From Hydrotalea sandarakina (GTDB lineage: Bacteria > Bacteroidota > Bacteroidia > Chitinophagales > Chitinophagaceae): 64,000 nt of DNA. Below the pieces are notes generated by a model. That model did no database searches, was not told the DNA's origin, and saw only the letters and a list, made by a program, of their open reading frames with translations. Made by a program: the position numbers and the translations under genes. Where the stretch lies: the NCBI RefSeq assembly GCF_003254115.1, contig NZ_QKZV01000002.1, forward strand, positions 248,001-312,000, in the 5' to 3' direction. Each line of letters starts with the position of its first letter. Position 1 is the stretch's first letter. Below, in pieces: positions 17,411 through 25,726 of this stretch.

Positions 17411-18913
17411 TTGAGTAGTATAAAGAAATTAGCCGGACAAACCATGTGGTATGGAGCCAGCTCCATTGCTGCCCGTTTCATTAATTATTTGCTTACTCCA
17501 TTGCTTACCTATGGCCTGGCAAAAACCAGCGACTATGGTAAAATGGGCTTAATTTATGCTGCTATACCCATATTGAATGTATTGTTTACATATGGTTTTG
17601 AAACGGCTTACTTCAGGTTTTCATCCAAAGAAGAAAATAAAAATATTATATACGATACGGCAGCCTTATCGCTTTTTTTTTCTACCATTGTTTTTTCAAT
17701 TATTTTGTGGCTAAATCAGTCCGCATTTGGAGCATTTACCGGCTTAACCAATTTTCCCGAAATTATCCGATTAAGTATTATTGTAATTAGTTTAGACGCT
17801 TTATCCACCATTCCTTTTGCCAAGTTGCGGCAAGAAGAACGCCCATTGAAATTTGCTTTTGTAAAAATTGCAGGTATTTTATTAAACATATTTATTACCT
17901 GGTTTTTCATTGTGTATTGTCCCAAGCAAATGCAACAGCCCAAAGGCAGTTGGGTAGTATTGGTTTTTAATACTGAAACCAATCCAATAGTGTATGTAGT
18001 TTTTGCGAATGTGGTGCAATCGGCGGTAACCTTATTATTGTTGTGGAAGGAAATAGCCAAAATACAATTAAAGTTTAATGCACGTTTGTGGAAGCAAATG
18101 ATGATTTATTCTTTACCCTTGGTTATTGCGGGCATGGGCGGTATGATTAATGAAACCTTTGACCGTTTAATGTTGCGATGGTGGTTGCCCGGAACTGAAA
18201 CATTTAGAGAAGAACAAGTAGGCATTTACAATGCTTGTTACAAACTTTCTATTTTAATTACATTATTTATACAGGCATTTAGAATGGGTGCCGAGCCTTT
18301 CTTTTTTAAGCAAGCCGAAAGCAATAATCCACAAAAAGTATATGCAAGGGTAATGAAGTTTTTTGTGATGATTATTTCTATTATGTTTTTGGTGGTTGCC
18401 CTGTATTTGCCGGTATGGAAACATTTTATTGGTCCCAAGTATTGGTCGGGGTTAAAAGTTGTACCCATTTTATTATTTGCCAATATGTTTTTGGGTATTT
18501 ATTATAATCTGAGCATTTGGTATAAAATTACCAATAAAACCATGGCAGGTGCCTGGGTTACTTTAGCCGGAGCCGCCATTACCATTATCATTAATTATGT
18601 ATTTATTCCATACTTTAGTTTCATGGCCTGCGCATGGGCAACGTTTACCTGTTATGGCAGTATGATGGTAATTAGTTATGTATGGGGGCAAAAAGTTTAC
18701 CGCATACCTTATGCCTGGAAAAAACTAATAGCTTATATGGTTATAGCATTTTTGTTATTTTTTATACACCATACCATAACAGCCTATATTACACATTATG
18801 CCTTTAGTTATATTTTAGCCACACTATTGCTGTTATTGTTTATAGGGTTTTTGTTAAAAATTGAGCGAAAGGAAATGCAAAAGCTGCCATTTGTAGGAAA
18901 ATACCTGGCCTAA
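17411..18913 (+). CDS. polysaccharide/oligosaccharide flippase (Wzx-like, MOP superfamily)
   Basis: 500 residues with about 12-14 hydrophobic segments. The N-terminus KLAGQTMWYGASSIAARFIN and LTPLLTYGLAKTSDYGKMGL is typical of Bacteroidota lipopolysaccharide biosynthesis proteins of the MATE/Wzx fold, which flip undecaprenyl-linked glycans across the inner membrane. The start is TTG at 17411. No glycosyltransferase cluster is next to it; lspA follows after 60 bases with its own promoter. Confidence 0.85.
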   Translation: MSSIKKLAGQTMWYGASSIAARFINYLLTPLLTYGLAKTSDYGKMGLIYAAIPILNVLFTYGFETAYFRFSSKEENKNIIYDTAALSLFFSTIVFSIILWLNQSAFGAFTGLTNFPEIIRLSIIVISLDALSTIPFAKLRQEERPLKFAFVKIAGILLNIFITWFFIVYCPKQMQQPKGSWVVLVFNTETNPIVYVVFANVVQSAVTLLLLWKEIAKIQLKFNARLWKQMMIYSLPLVIAGMGGMINETFDRLMLRWWLPGTETFREEQVGIYNACYKLSILITLFIQAFRMGAEPFFFKQAESNNPQKVYARVMKFFVMIISIMFLVVALYLPVWKHFIGPKYWSGLKVVPILLFANMFLGIYYNLSIWYKITNKTMAGAWVTLAGAAITIIINYVFIPYFSFMACAWATFTCYGSMMVISYVWGQKVYRIPYAWKKLIAYMVIAFLLFFIHHTITAYITHYAFSYILATLLLLLFIGFLLKIERKEMQKLPFVGKYLA

Positions 18914-18921
18914 TTAAGGTA

Positions 18922-18954
18922 TTGGTAAACACAGCAGCAATTCATATATCTTTG
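18922..18954 (+). promoter_or_regulatory. promoter of lspA (TTG N22 TATCTTTG)
   Basis: TTG at 18922-18924 and TATCTTTG at 18947-18954, 22 bases apart, match the Bacteroidota -33/-7 consensus and end 19 bases before the GTG start of lspA. Confidence 0.55.
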
Positions 18955-18973
18955 CCGCTTTAAAAAACATTCA

Positions 18974-19633
18974 GTGAAAGCGAAACACGTTATTATTCTG
19001 ATAGCTGCTATTATACTGGCCGATCAGGCACTAAAGTTTTATATAAAGCTGCACTATTACGCCGGGGAAGAACACAATGTAATTGGCAATTGGTTTCGGC
19101 TACATTTTGTTGAAAATGAAGGAATGGCTTGGGGTTGGAAGTTTGGGGGTGGTTTCGGAAAAATTATTTTAACCTTATTTAGATTGGTAGCCGTTATTTG
19201 GGGTACGTTTTTATTGCGCGATTTTATCAGAAAAAAATACCACACCGGTTTTATTATTTGTGCATCACTAATTTATGCAGGTGCATTGGGTAATTTAATT
19301 GATAGTATGTTTTATGGGTTAATATTTGAGAATAGTGATGTGTTTGCTCAAAATGTAGCTAAACTGGTACCCTTTGGCAGTGGCTATGCCAACTTTTTAC
19401 ATGGCAGGGTGGTTGATATGCTTTATTTCCCGATTATCGATACTTATTATCCTAAATGGTTTCCGGTATGGGGTGGTGAACGTTTTGAATTTTTTGAGCC
19501 CGTATTCAATATTGCTGATGCTTCTATTTCAGTAGGCGTAATTGTCTTACTGTTATTTCAAAATAAATTTTTCGGGAAAAAACATGCAGAAGCCGAAAAA
19601 GAAACTGCTGCAAAGGAGGCTAAAGTTTCTTAA
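18974..19633 (+). CDS. lspA: lipoprotein signal peptidase (signal peptidase II)
   Basis: 219 residues, inner-membrane aspartyl protease that cuts prolipoproteins before the lipidated Cys. The catalytic Asp residues are in GRVVDMLYFP (Asp148) and NIADASIS (Asp182); VENEGMAWGW and GALGNLIDS are the other family motifs. It is longer than the E. coli enzyme (164) because of a periplasmic insertion (about 115-145 and 155-175) seen throughout Bacteroidota, plus a Lys/Glu tail. The start is GTG. In many relatives lspA lies next to ileS and the TraR-like gene; here it is about 16 kb away. Confidence 0.95.
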   Translation: MKAKHVIILIAAIILADQALKFYIKLHYYAGEEHNVIGNWFRLHFVENEGMAWGWKFGGGFGKIILTLFRLVAVIWGTFLLRDFIRKKYHTGFIICASLIYAGALGNLIDSMFYGLIFENSDVFAQNVAKLVPFGSGYANFLHGRVVDMLYFPIIDTYYPKWFPVWGGERFEFFEPVFNIADASISVGVIVLLLFQNKFFGKKHAEAEKETAAKEAKVS

Positions 19634-19798
19634 TTGTTGGGCTTTTCAAATATGGCATAGATTGTAGCAATTCCTAACATTCATTATGGGAACAGGATTA
19701 TTCTATTGATTAATACACAATTATTATTGTGGGTTTACCAATAAAGTATAGCAGTGAACACGCAAATTACCTACAATAAAGGTGCAGTTGATATCCTT

Positions 19799-20308
19799 TT
19801 AAAAAACTGCTTTGTAAGTCATAATGAGGTTTACTTTTTGTACACCGCCGTTAATAGTAACCGGATTTAGTCCACCCTGTTCATCCAATCCGGAAGCATA
19901 AAGTTTTCCATTTTCAACAATGGCTAAGGAATATTGCCCATCGGGTAAATTAATTTCGTAAAAGCCATTAGCATCTGCTGTAATTTCTGCCACCGCCGGT
20001 ACATTGAAGCTTTCGTAAAAACTAGCGGTATTGGGTACCAATGTTGCATTTTGCTGTAACGTATAAGGGTAAACTTTTATTGTACGCTGCACAGGGCAAT
20101 GCTTACAGGTATTGGTGGCCGGCGGTACCATGGGCATGCAATTGCCTTCCATTAATGATACAGTACCCCATACCCCTTTTGTAATAGTTACCTTTTGTGC
20201 ATTTTGGGCGTAGGTATTTAGTATGTCACAACCGGAAGTAACGGTATTGCTTTTATGACAAGCATAACTTGCAAAACTCAATAACATCCATATTAATACA
20301 TGTTTCAC
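19799..20308 (-). CDS. lipoprotein with carboxypeptidase-regulatory-like fold, unknown function
   Basis: 169 residues. Lipobox ending at SYAC (Cys17) after a short hydrophobic stretch. The mature part has a Cys-rich segment (CMPMVPPATNTCKHC) and a C-terminal half reading FYEINLPDGQYSLAIVENG, which looks like the beta-sandwich of carboxypeptidase regulatory-like domains. Function not recognised. Runs in the same direction as the next lipoprotein gene 88 bases away. Confidence 0.75.
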   Translation of the reverse strand: MKHVLIWMLLSFASYACHKSNTVTSGCDILNTYAQNAQKVTITKGVWGTVSLMEGNCMPMVPPATNTCKHCPVQRTIKVYPYTLQQNATLVPNTASFYESFNVPAVAEITADANGFYEINLPDGQYSLAIVENGKLYASGLDEQGGLNPVTINGGVQKVNLIMTYKAVF

Positions 20309-20396
20309 GGAACAGATTTACATGTTTATTTTAGGCATATGCCATACTACAATTGTAGCTGCCATTCTTTACAATGTTGAATTAATGTCCGGTTTA

Positions 20397-21389
20397 TTAA
20401 TTAACATGCCATTGTGTAAGGGTAGAGTTATAAGGCATTACTGTGGTACTACCCGGTACTTCAATAGCAATTAAACCAATTCCCTCTGCATAATAGAAAT
20501 ACGATGTTTGAGCCGTAGCATAATTAATAGCGGGAGGTACCAAAGCCTGAATATCGAGTTGAACTTTAATAACGTTGGTGAAATTGTTGCCATTATAACT
20601 AGCCGTAAGGCCACTGCCCAAAAGGGTAAAATGGTATTTTACTTTTACATTTTGATTGGATACCACTACTGAAACAATGGGAGAATCCCAACTAGTACCT
20701 GCCGGTACACCGGCTTTTAAAAAGGCATATTCCACAGGTTTTACCGACGGGTCTGGATAAAGACTGCCATAGGTATAATAGGTGTTACCACTTCTTCTGT
20801 ATAACGAAGTATCGCCTAATCTATCTATAAATACTGCATAGGTTTGTCCCGTGTTGGCAACATTTGCGAGTACCGATAAAGCACGGGTAGTAATAGTGTC
20901 ATTTAACTGACTATCGTTGTAAGTCCAATAACTGCCTGCAGTAGTGGGAAAATAATTGCCAATTACTGCTGTGTTGTATGGTATGGTAAACTGGCATGCC
21001 GAGCTGCCGAAAGTAATAACAAAGTTGGCATCAACCGGTAAAATAGGTTTGCCATAGCCTTTTAATTTAATGTTTTGGGTGCCGGTTGATAAAACAATGG
21101 AAGAATCGGCAAACCAAAAACCGTTTGCCGTATCAGTATAAATGTAATATTTGCCCGGGGAAATGATATTAACAGTTACTACAATATAATTACTGTCATT
21201 TAATACACTATCAACTGTATAATTACCATTCACAAATACATTTTGGCAATTTCCGGTACTGTCTTGTAAAGTGCCAATGGCAACACCGCTATAGCCCTTT
21301 CCGGTTTCGTAACTATATTCTTTACTACATGCCTGAAAAAGAAATACAATGGTTAATGCAACAATGCCATATTTAAAAATTGCCTTCAT
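20397..21389 (-). CDS. lipoprotein of unknown function
   Basis: 330 residues. Signal peptide with lipobox FLFQAC (Cys21) followed by SKEYSYETG, typical for Bacteroidota lipoproteins. The mature part is rich in Thr, Ser and Tyr and predicted to be mostly beta strand (GTQNIKLKGYGKPILP, TTAGSYWTYNDSQLND). Proteins of this look occur widely in the phylum without known function. I do not recognise a catalytic motif. Confidence 0.75.
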   Translation of the reverse strand: MKAIFKYGIVALTIVFLFQACSKEYSYETGKGYSGVAIGTLQDSTGNCQNVFVNGNYTVDSVLNDSNYIVVTVNIISPGKYYIYTDTANGFWFADSSIVLSTGTQNIKLKGYGKPILPVDANFVITFGSSACQFTIPYNTAVIGNYFPTTAGSYWTYNDSQLNDTITTRALSVLANVANTGQTYAVFIDRLGDTSLYRRSGNTYYTYGSLYPDPSVKPVEYAFLKAGVPAGTSWDSPIVSVVVSNQNVKVKYHFTLLGSGLTASYNGNNFTNVIKVQLDIQALVPPAINYATAQTSYFYYAEGIGLIAIEVPGSTTVMPYNSTLTQWHVN

Positions 21390-21589
21390 GCGGTAAAATT
21401 AATGGTAAATGTTAATGTAATGATAGTGTTTGTAATAATAACGCTGTTTATGTGACGAAATTTTTTATTGGATGTTAAAAAAAATTATCAAGTATTTTGA
21501 TTACATGTATTTACGCATAAAAAATAATGCCAAAATTTATAATGCACAGTTTCATTAATAACTGTTTTTTTAGTGCTACTTGTTTTTTA

Positions 21590-22690
21590 TTAAAAAAGTG
21601 TACCCTGTGTACCCGGCCGCATAAATTGCTGCGTATTTAATTGCCAATGTTCGGCATTTAGTTGGTATTTGCGATTATAGGTTTTAAATTGTTGTTGTAC
21701 CAATGCCGCAATGGGGCCTTCGCCGCGCATTCTAACCCCCCAGCGGCTATCGTTTACCTGCCCGCCATGGGCTTGTTCAATTAAATGCCACACTTTATTA
21801 GCCCTGTCGGGAAAATTTTTAAACAGCCAGTCTTTAAACAAACTGCCAATGGCGCCATTTAGCCGAATAAAGGTATAGGCTGAAAAGCGTGCGCCTGCAG
21901 CGGCAGCTTTTTCCATAATGGGTTGCATTTCGTGTTCGTTTAAGCCGGGAATCATAGGGCCTAACATTACTCCGGTGCGTACCCCCATTTTGCTTAAAGT
22001 TTCAATAATGCGTAAGCGTTGGGTAGCGGTGGTAGTGCGCGGTTCCATTACACTGCGCAGGGGTTCGTTTAGTGAGGTAATGCTTACCAATACGCTTACC
22101 AGGTTTTTGGCCGCCATGGCTTGCAGTATATCTGCATCGCGTAATACGGCTGCATTTTTAGTAATAATGCCCACCGGCTGATTAAAACTTTGGCACACCT
22201 GTAATAATTGCCGGGTAAGTTTAAACTTTCGTTCGGCAGGTTGGTAGCAGTCGGTATTGCCGCTTAATACAATAGGTTGGCATTGCCAGCTTGGTTTCAT
22301 TAAAAAATGGCGCAGCAATTCCGGTGCATTTTGTTTTACCAATATTTTACTTTCAAAATCGGTGCCGGCGCTATAGCCCCAATATTCGTGTACATTCCGG
22401 GCATAGCAGTAAATGCAGCCATGTTCGCAGCCTTGGTATGGGTTCATGCTGTATAGCATGCCTACATCGGGGCTATCTACTTTGTTTACAATGCTTGTTG
22501 CTTTGGTAAAAATATATTGTGTAGGACAGTTGGTGTTTTCCCAATCATCTATGGCTTCAATATGCCATTTTTCGGTATGGTTTTGTAAAAAATGATTGGG
22601 GGTGTTTATTTGTGCCCCTCTGCCTTTCAGGTATTGCAGTGCTGCTTCTTTTTGGGCAGGTAAGGGTTGTTGATTGGGATTGCTGTTCAT
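21590..22690 (-). CDS. Rv2578c/PA0069-family radical SAM protein (SPL-like)
   Basis: 366 residues. The [4Fe-4S] cluster motif is CEHGCIYCYA, spaced C-x3-C-x2-C (Cys88, 92, 95), as in spore photoproduct lyase-like radical SAM proteins. Further family features are MNPYQGC before it, PIVLSGNTDCYQPAE and the C-terminal TFIRLNG. SPL itself repairs UV dimers; PA0069-type members have no proven substrate. Start set at ATG 22690 (MNSNPNQQ); an in-frame upstream start at 22837 would touch the UmuD gene but gives 49 residues of unlikely sequence. It lies 148 bases downstream of the umuD-like gene on the same strand. Confidence 0.85.
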   Translation of the reverse strand: MNSNPNQQPLPAQKEAALQYLKGRGAQINTPNHFLQNHTEKWHIEAIDDWENTNCPTQYIFTKATSIVNKVDSPDVGMLYSMNPYQGCEHGCIYCYARNVHEYWGYSAGTDFESKILVKQNAPELLRHFLMKPSWQCQPIVLSGNTDCYQPAERKFKLTRQLLQVCQSFNQPVGIITKNAAVLRDADILQAMAAKNLVSVLVSITSLNEPLRSVMEPRTTTATQRLRIIETLSKMGVRTGVMLGPMIPGLNEHEMQPIMEKAAAAGARFSAYTFIRLNGAIGSLFKDWLFKNFPDRANKVWHLIEQAHGGQVNDSRWGVRMRGEGPIAALVQQQFKTYNRKYQLNAEHWQLNTQQFMRPGTQGTLF

Positions 22691-22838
22691 GGTGTTGGTG
22701 GTTGTGTACAATAAATGTGTAATACTTTTTTTACACAAATGCCTGTTCGTTAGTAGCAGTAAATGCTGCCCCGTATTGTTGCAGTACAAGTGTGCGACGC
22801 AAGCGGTGCCGCATAGCACTACAAAAGCCGGTGACACA

Positions 22839-23339
22839 CTAATAATGAATGCCTTTTTTGTTGTTGCTATTGGGTTTGTTAATCGTTCCGCCCGATAATA
22901 ATCCCTTTTCTAAAATATGAATAACGCAGGTAACTACACCCCATATGTACTGCTCGCTAAATTCGGTAATTTCAATAGGGGCATAACGGCTGTTTTCGGC
23001 CAATAGGGTAGCGCGATTAAAATGCGTTTGCAACCGCCGCACCAATAGCTCACCGTTAATAGCCGCCACAATAATTTTGCCCGATGCTATGGGTACACTT
23101 CTGTCAACAATTAACACGTCGCCGCTATGAATGCCGGCCTCCGTCATGGCATCACCGTTCATACGGAAGAAGAAGGTAGCCGGCTTGTTCATAATCAGTT
23201 GTTCATTCAGGTCAATACCCCGTTCCATATAATCGTCGGCGGCAGCACCAAAACCATTGGCATTGGCGGTGGGAATGTGGTGTTGGGTAAAATCTTTACT
23301 GCCACGGTAGGCAGGCGTGTAGGCAATATTATCTATCAT
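22839..23339 (-). CDS. UmuD-like S24 protein lacking catalytic Ser and Lys
   Basis: 166 residues, full-length UmuD/LexA-type S24 fold: AAADDYMERGIDLNEQLI, ATFFFRMNGDAMTEAGIHSGDVLIVDRS-type core and GELLVRRLQ. UmuD cuts itself at Cys24-Gly25 with Ser60 and Lys97 before joining UmuC in DNA polymerase V. Here the aligned residues, with exactly conserved spacing (36 and 37 residues), are Asn28-Gly29, Ala64 (codon gcc) and Arg101 (codon cgg). Self-cleavage should therefore be impossible. It is divergent from the LigT-like and umuC genes with a dyad between. Whether it still binds UmuC is unknown. About 25 extra C-terminal residues follow the normal end. Confidence 0.85.
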   Translation of the reverse strand: MIDNIAYTPAYRGSKDFTQHHIPTANANGFGAAADDYMERGIDLNEQLIMNKPATFFFRMNGDAMTEAGIHSGDVLIVDRSVPIASGKIIVAAINGELLVRRLQTHFNRATLLAENSRYAPIEITEFSEQYIWGVVTCVIHILEKGLLSGGTINKPNSNNKKGIHY

Positions 23340-23367
23340 AAAAAAATATTTTGCTGTTTACTAAATT

Positions 23368-23389
23368 ATTTAGCAATTTTATGCTAAAT
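23368..23389. promoter_or_regulatory. 22-base dyad between umuD-like and LigT-like genes (operator candidate)
   Basis: ATTTAGCA (23368-23375), six bases, TGCTAAAT (23382-23389): a perfect 8-bp inverted repeat. It lies 29-50 bases upstream of the umuD-like start and about 19 bases before the chosen start of the divergent gene. Such a site would let one repressor control both directions. The protein that binds it is unknown. Confidence 0.55.
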
Positions 23390-23407
23390 TTGTTGACAAT
23401 CAAAAAA

Positions 23408-23992
23408 ATGTTTATGCACACAGTATCATTAACAGCAACGGGGGCAGACAAGCTTCAACAAACAGCCTATTCATACAGTTTAGTGGTAGCCTTGCCCCAT
23501 TTTGTACAGCAAATGCTGCGGCAACAACAGGCATTTTTTACGGCACAATATGGGTATGTGTGTGGTGCGCCTAGGTTGTGCATAGCCCATTTTACTGCCC
23601 ACGAAGCCATGGAAGATACTTTGTTGCGTTACTTGCAACGCATTGCCGGTATGCAACATGCATTATCGGTAACATTAAACAATTACAGCAGTGTACCCGA
23701 ACATACCATATATGTACGTGTGCAACAACCTGTTTGTTTTCAGCAATGGATACAGGCATTACAACCCATTGATAATTATATTAGTGACAATGGTTTTCCG
23801 CATTTACAAACAATGCAACGTGCCCATATACCCCTTGCTGCAGCATTGCCGCCTAATGTGTACCGAAAAGCTGTTAGCCACTATGCACAGCAGGTGTTTT
23901 ATGCTTCTTTTATGGCAACGGAATGGGTATTGTTAAAATGTAAAAATAATTACAGCAATGAGGTACCGTTATGTAAATTTCATTTGTTGTAA
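23408..23992 (+). CDS. 2H phosphoesterase (2'-5' RNA ligase, LigT-like) family protein
   Basis: 194 residues. The first HxT motif is AHFTAHE (His61, Thr63). The second appears as RAHIPLAAALPP (His140, Pro142), in the place where relatives read HxT or HxS, so one catalytic Thr is replaced. These proteins act on 2',3'-cyclic phosphates or 2'-5' linkages in RNA. Start uncertain: ATG 23408 or 23414; starts further up lie inside the dyad. It stands between the umuD-like and umuC genes and probably shares an upstream control site with umuC. Family call by motif layout only. Confidence 0.65.
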   Translation: MFMHTVSLTATGADKLQQTAYSYSLVVALPHFVQQMLRQQQAFFTAQYGYVCGAPRLCIAHFTAHEAMEDTLLRYLQRIAGMQHALSVTLNNYSSVPEHTIYVRVQQPVCFQQWIQALQPIDNYISDNGFPHLQTMQRAHIPLAAALPPNVYRKAVSHYAQQVFYASFMATEWVLLKCKNNYSNEVPLCKFHLL

Positions 23993-23998
23993 GGTGTA

Positions 23999-24051
23999 AT
24001 ACCGGCTGTAGTACCTTGTAGCATCGCCGGTTGCGTCGCAATCACTTCATC
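23999..24051 (+). repeat. dispersed repeat, copy A
   Basis: ataccggctg, 21 bases, gttgcgtcgcaatc, then nnttcatc. The same arrangement occurs at 38130-38183. The core ttgcg-t-cgcaa is itself an inverted repeat. Copy A lies just after the LigT-like stop codon and before umuC. Confidence 0.6.
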
Positions 24052-24113
24052 GTTCCGGACAATGGGCATCAGTTATTCGTTTATTCAAATATTTCGTTTG
24101 TTTTTAGTGTGGT

Positions 24114-25469
24114 ATGAATACACAACAAGTTAATACGGCACTGCCTGCAACAACGGCTGCCAATGCCGATAAAAATAAGGATATATGGTATGCTATTGTT
24201 GATTGTAATAGTTTTTATTGTAGTTGTGAGCGTTTGTTTAGACCCGATTTATGGAACCGGCCGGTAGTGGTGCTTAGCAATAACGACGGTTGTATTATTA
24301 GCCGAACCGATGAGGCTAAGCGATTGGGGATTGAAATGGCCGGTCCTTATTTTAAAGCCAAACCGTTTATTGAACAATATGGCGTAACTACGTTTTCCTC
24401 TAACTACAATTTATATGGCGACATGAGCAAGCGAGTAATGGATACTTTGCGCTTTTTGGTGGGCGAACAAAACACGGAAGTGTATTCGGTTGATGAGGCT
24501 TTTTTAGCCTTGTCGGGTTGGAAGGTTGCCGACTATAAAGCATTGGCTTTGCACATACGCAAAACGGTAGAGCGGTGGACGGGTATTTCAGTATCGGTGG
24601 GCATTGCCCCTACTAAAGTGCTGAGTAAAATGGCCAACCATATAGCTAAAAAAAATAAACAAGCCACGCAATGCGTATATGTGTTAGATACGCCTGAAGT
24701 AATACAGCAGGCATTAGCACGAACACCGGTAGGCGATATTTGGGGCATTGGCCGCCGTTATGCCGAAAAGTTGAACAACTTTGGTATTTATGATGCACTG
24801 CAGTTAAGTCTTATGCCCGAAAATTGGGTACGCAAACAGTTGGGCGGGGTTGTGGGTGCCCGATTGTTAAAAGAGCTAAATGGCGAACCGGCTATTGGGC
24901 TGGGCGATGAATTGGTTACCAAAAAAATGATTGCCACTACCCGCATGTTTGGTGTACCCGTTACGGAATTGCAGCAGGTAAAAGAGGCGGTAGCAACTTA
25001 TATAGCCCGTGCTGCCGAAAAGTTGCGTAGGCAAAAAAGTGTAGCATCGGTTATTACGGTATTTATGGTATATAAAGCCGAGCAGTTACCGGGTGGGCAT
25101 TTCAGGCATGGTCCTTCGGTAAGTGCTTCAGTAATATTGCCTAATGCCACTGCTAATACCAATGAGCTGATAAAGCCGGCTTTGCAATTAGCCGAGCAGC
25201 TGTATGCACCCGGCAAAATATACAAGAAAGCAGGGGTGCTGTTAAGTGGTATTATACCTGCTGAAGCGCCGCCCGGCAATTTATTTGTGCCGCCATCCGG
25301 TAATGCCAACGGTAAATTAATGGAAGTAATGGATAATATTAATGGAAGCATGCGGAATGATGTATTGCATTTTGCGGCCGGTGGAACCGGCCGCAACTGG
25401 AAAATGCGTCAGGAACTGCGCAGCCCCCGTTATACCGCCCGTTGGAAGGAATTACCCTTGGTGCAGTAG
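24114..25469 (+). CDS. umuC: Y-family translesion DNA polymerase UmuC
   Basis: 451 residues, catalytic subunit of DNA polymerase V. The palm carries VDCNSFYCSCERLF with the first catalytic Asp30 and YSVDEAFL with Asp127-Glu128. VSVGIAPTKVLSKMANHIAKK and the helix-hairpin-helix GDIWGIGRRYAEKLN follow, then the little finger, and the C-terminal DUF4113 piece ending ARWKELPLVQ, found in UmuC but not DinB. All catalytic residues are intact, in contrast to the divergent UmuD-like protein. About 20 N-terminal residues before the polymerase domain are extra. Confidence 0.94.
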   Translation: MNTQQVNTALPATTAANADKNKDIWYAIVDCNSFYCSCERLFRPDLWNRPVVVLSNNDGCIISRTDEAKRLGIEMAGPYFKAKPFIEQYGVTTFSSNYNLYGDMSKRVMDTLRFLVGEQNTEVYSVDEAFLALSGWKVADYKALALHIRKTVERWTGISVSVGIAPTKVLSKMANHIAKKNKQATQCVYVLDTPEVIQQALARTPVGDIWGIGRRYAEKLNNFGIYDALQLSLMPENWVRKQLGGVVGARLLKELNGEPAIGLGDELVTKKMIATTRMFGVPVTELQQVKEAVATYIARAAEKLRRQKSVASVITVFMVYKAEQLPGGHFRHGPSVSASVILPNATANTNELIKPALQLAEQLYAPGKIYKKAGVLLSGIIPAEAPPGNLFVPPSGNANGKLMEVMDNINGSMRNDVLHFAAGGTGRNWKMRQELRSPRYTARWKELPLVQ

Positions 25470-25539
25470 GACTGCAATTATTCAACGGGGTGCCAACTAA
25501 CCTTTGCTGAATGGGGGTTGATTGCTAGTTGCTTTGACC

Positions 25540-25586
25540 CTGCTTCGAGACTGCTTCGAGTCAACAGCGTTGCGCAACGCTGTTGA
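25540..25586. repeat. direct repeat plus 26-base perfect palindrome
   Basis: ctgcttcgag is repeated at 25540-25549 and 25551-25560, followed at once by the perfect palindrome tcaacagcgttgc/gcaacgctgttga (25561-25586). There is no T tail, so it is not a normal terminator. It resembles a REP-like element. The rest of the 257-base gap after umuC is AT-rich and shows nothing else I can name. Confidence 0.7.
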
Positions 25587-25726
25587 TAGGTAGATGTATG
25601 GGAAAAGGGTGGAAGTTGTTAGGGAAGCCGTAAAAAATGGCGAAATAATTAATTAAAAAAAGGTAAAAATAAATTTGAATTTAATATATTTTTAATTATT
25701 TTTATCATCACTAAAATCAATTTACT

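Noticed and set aside
22413-22898. Plus-strand open frames over the radical SAM gene and the gap to umuD
   Set aside because: Shadows of the minus-strand gene; they lack start signals and family motifs.
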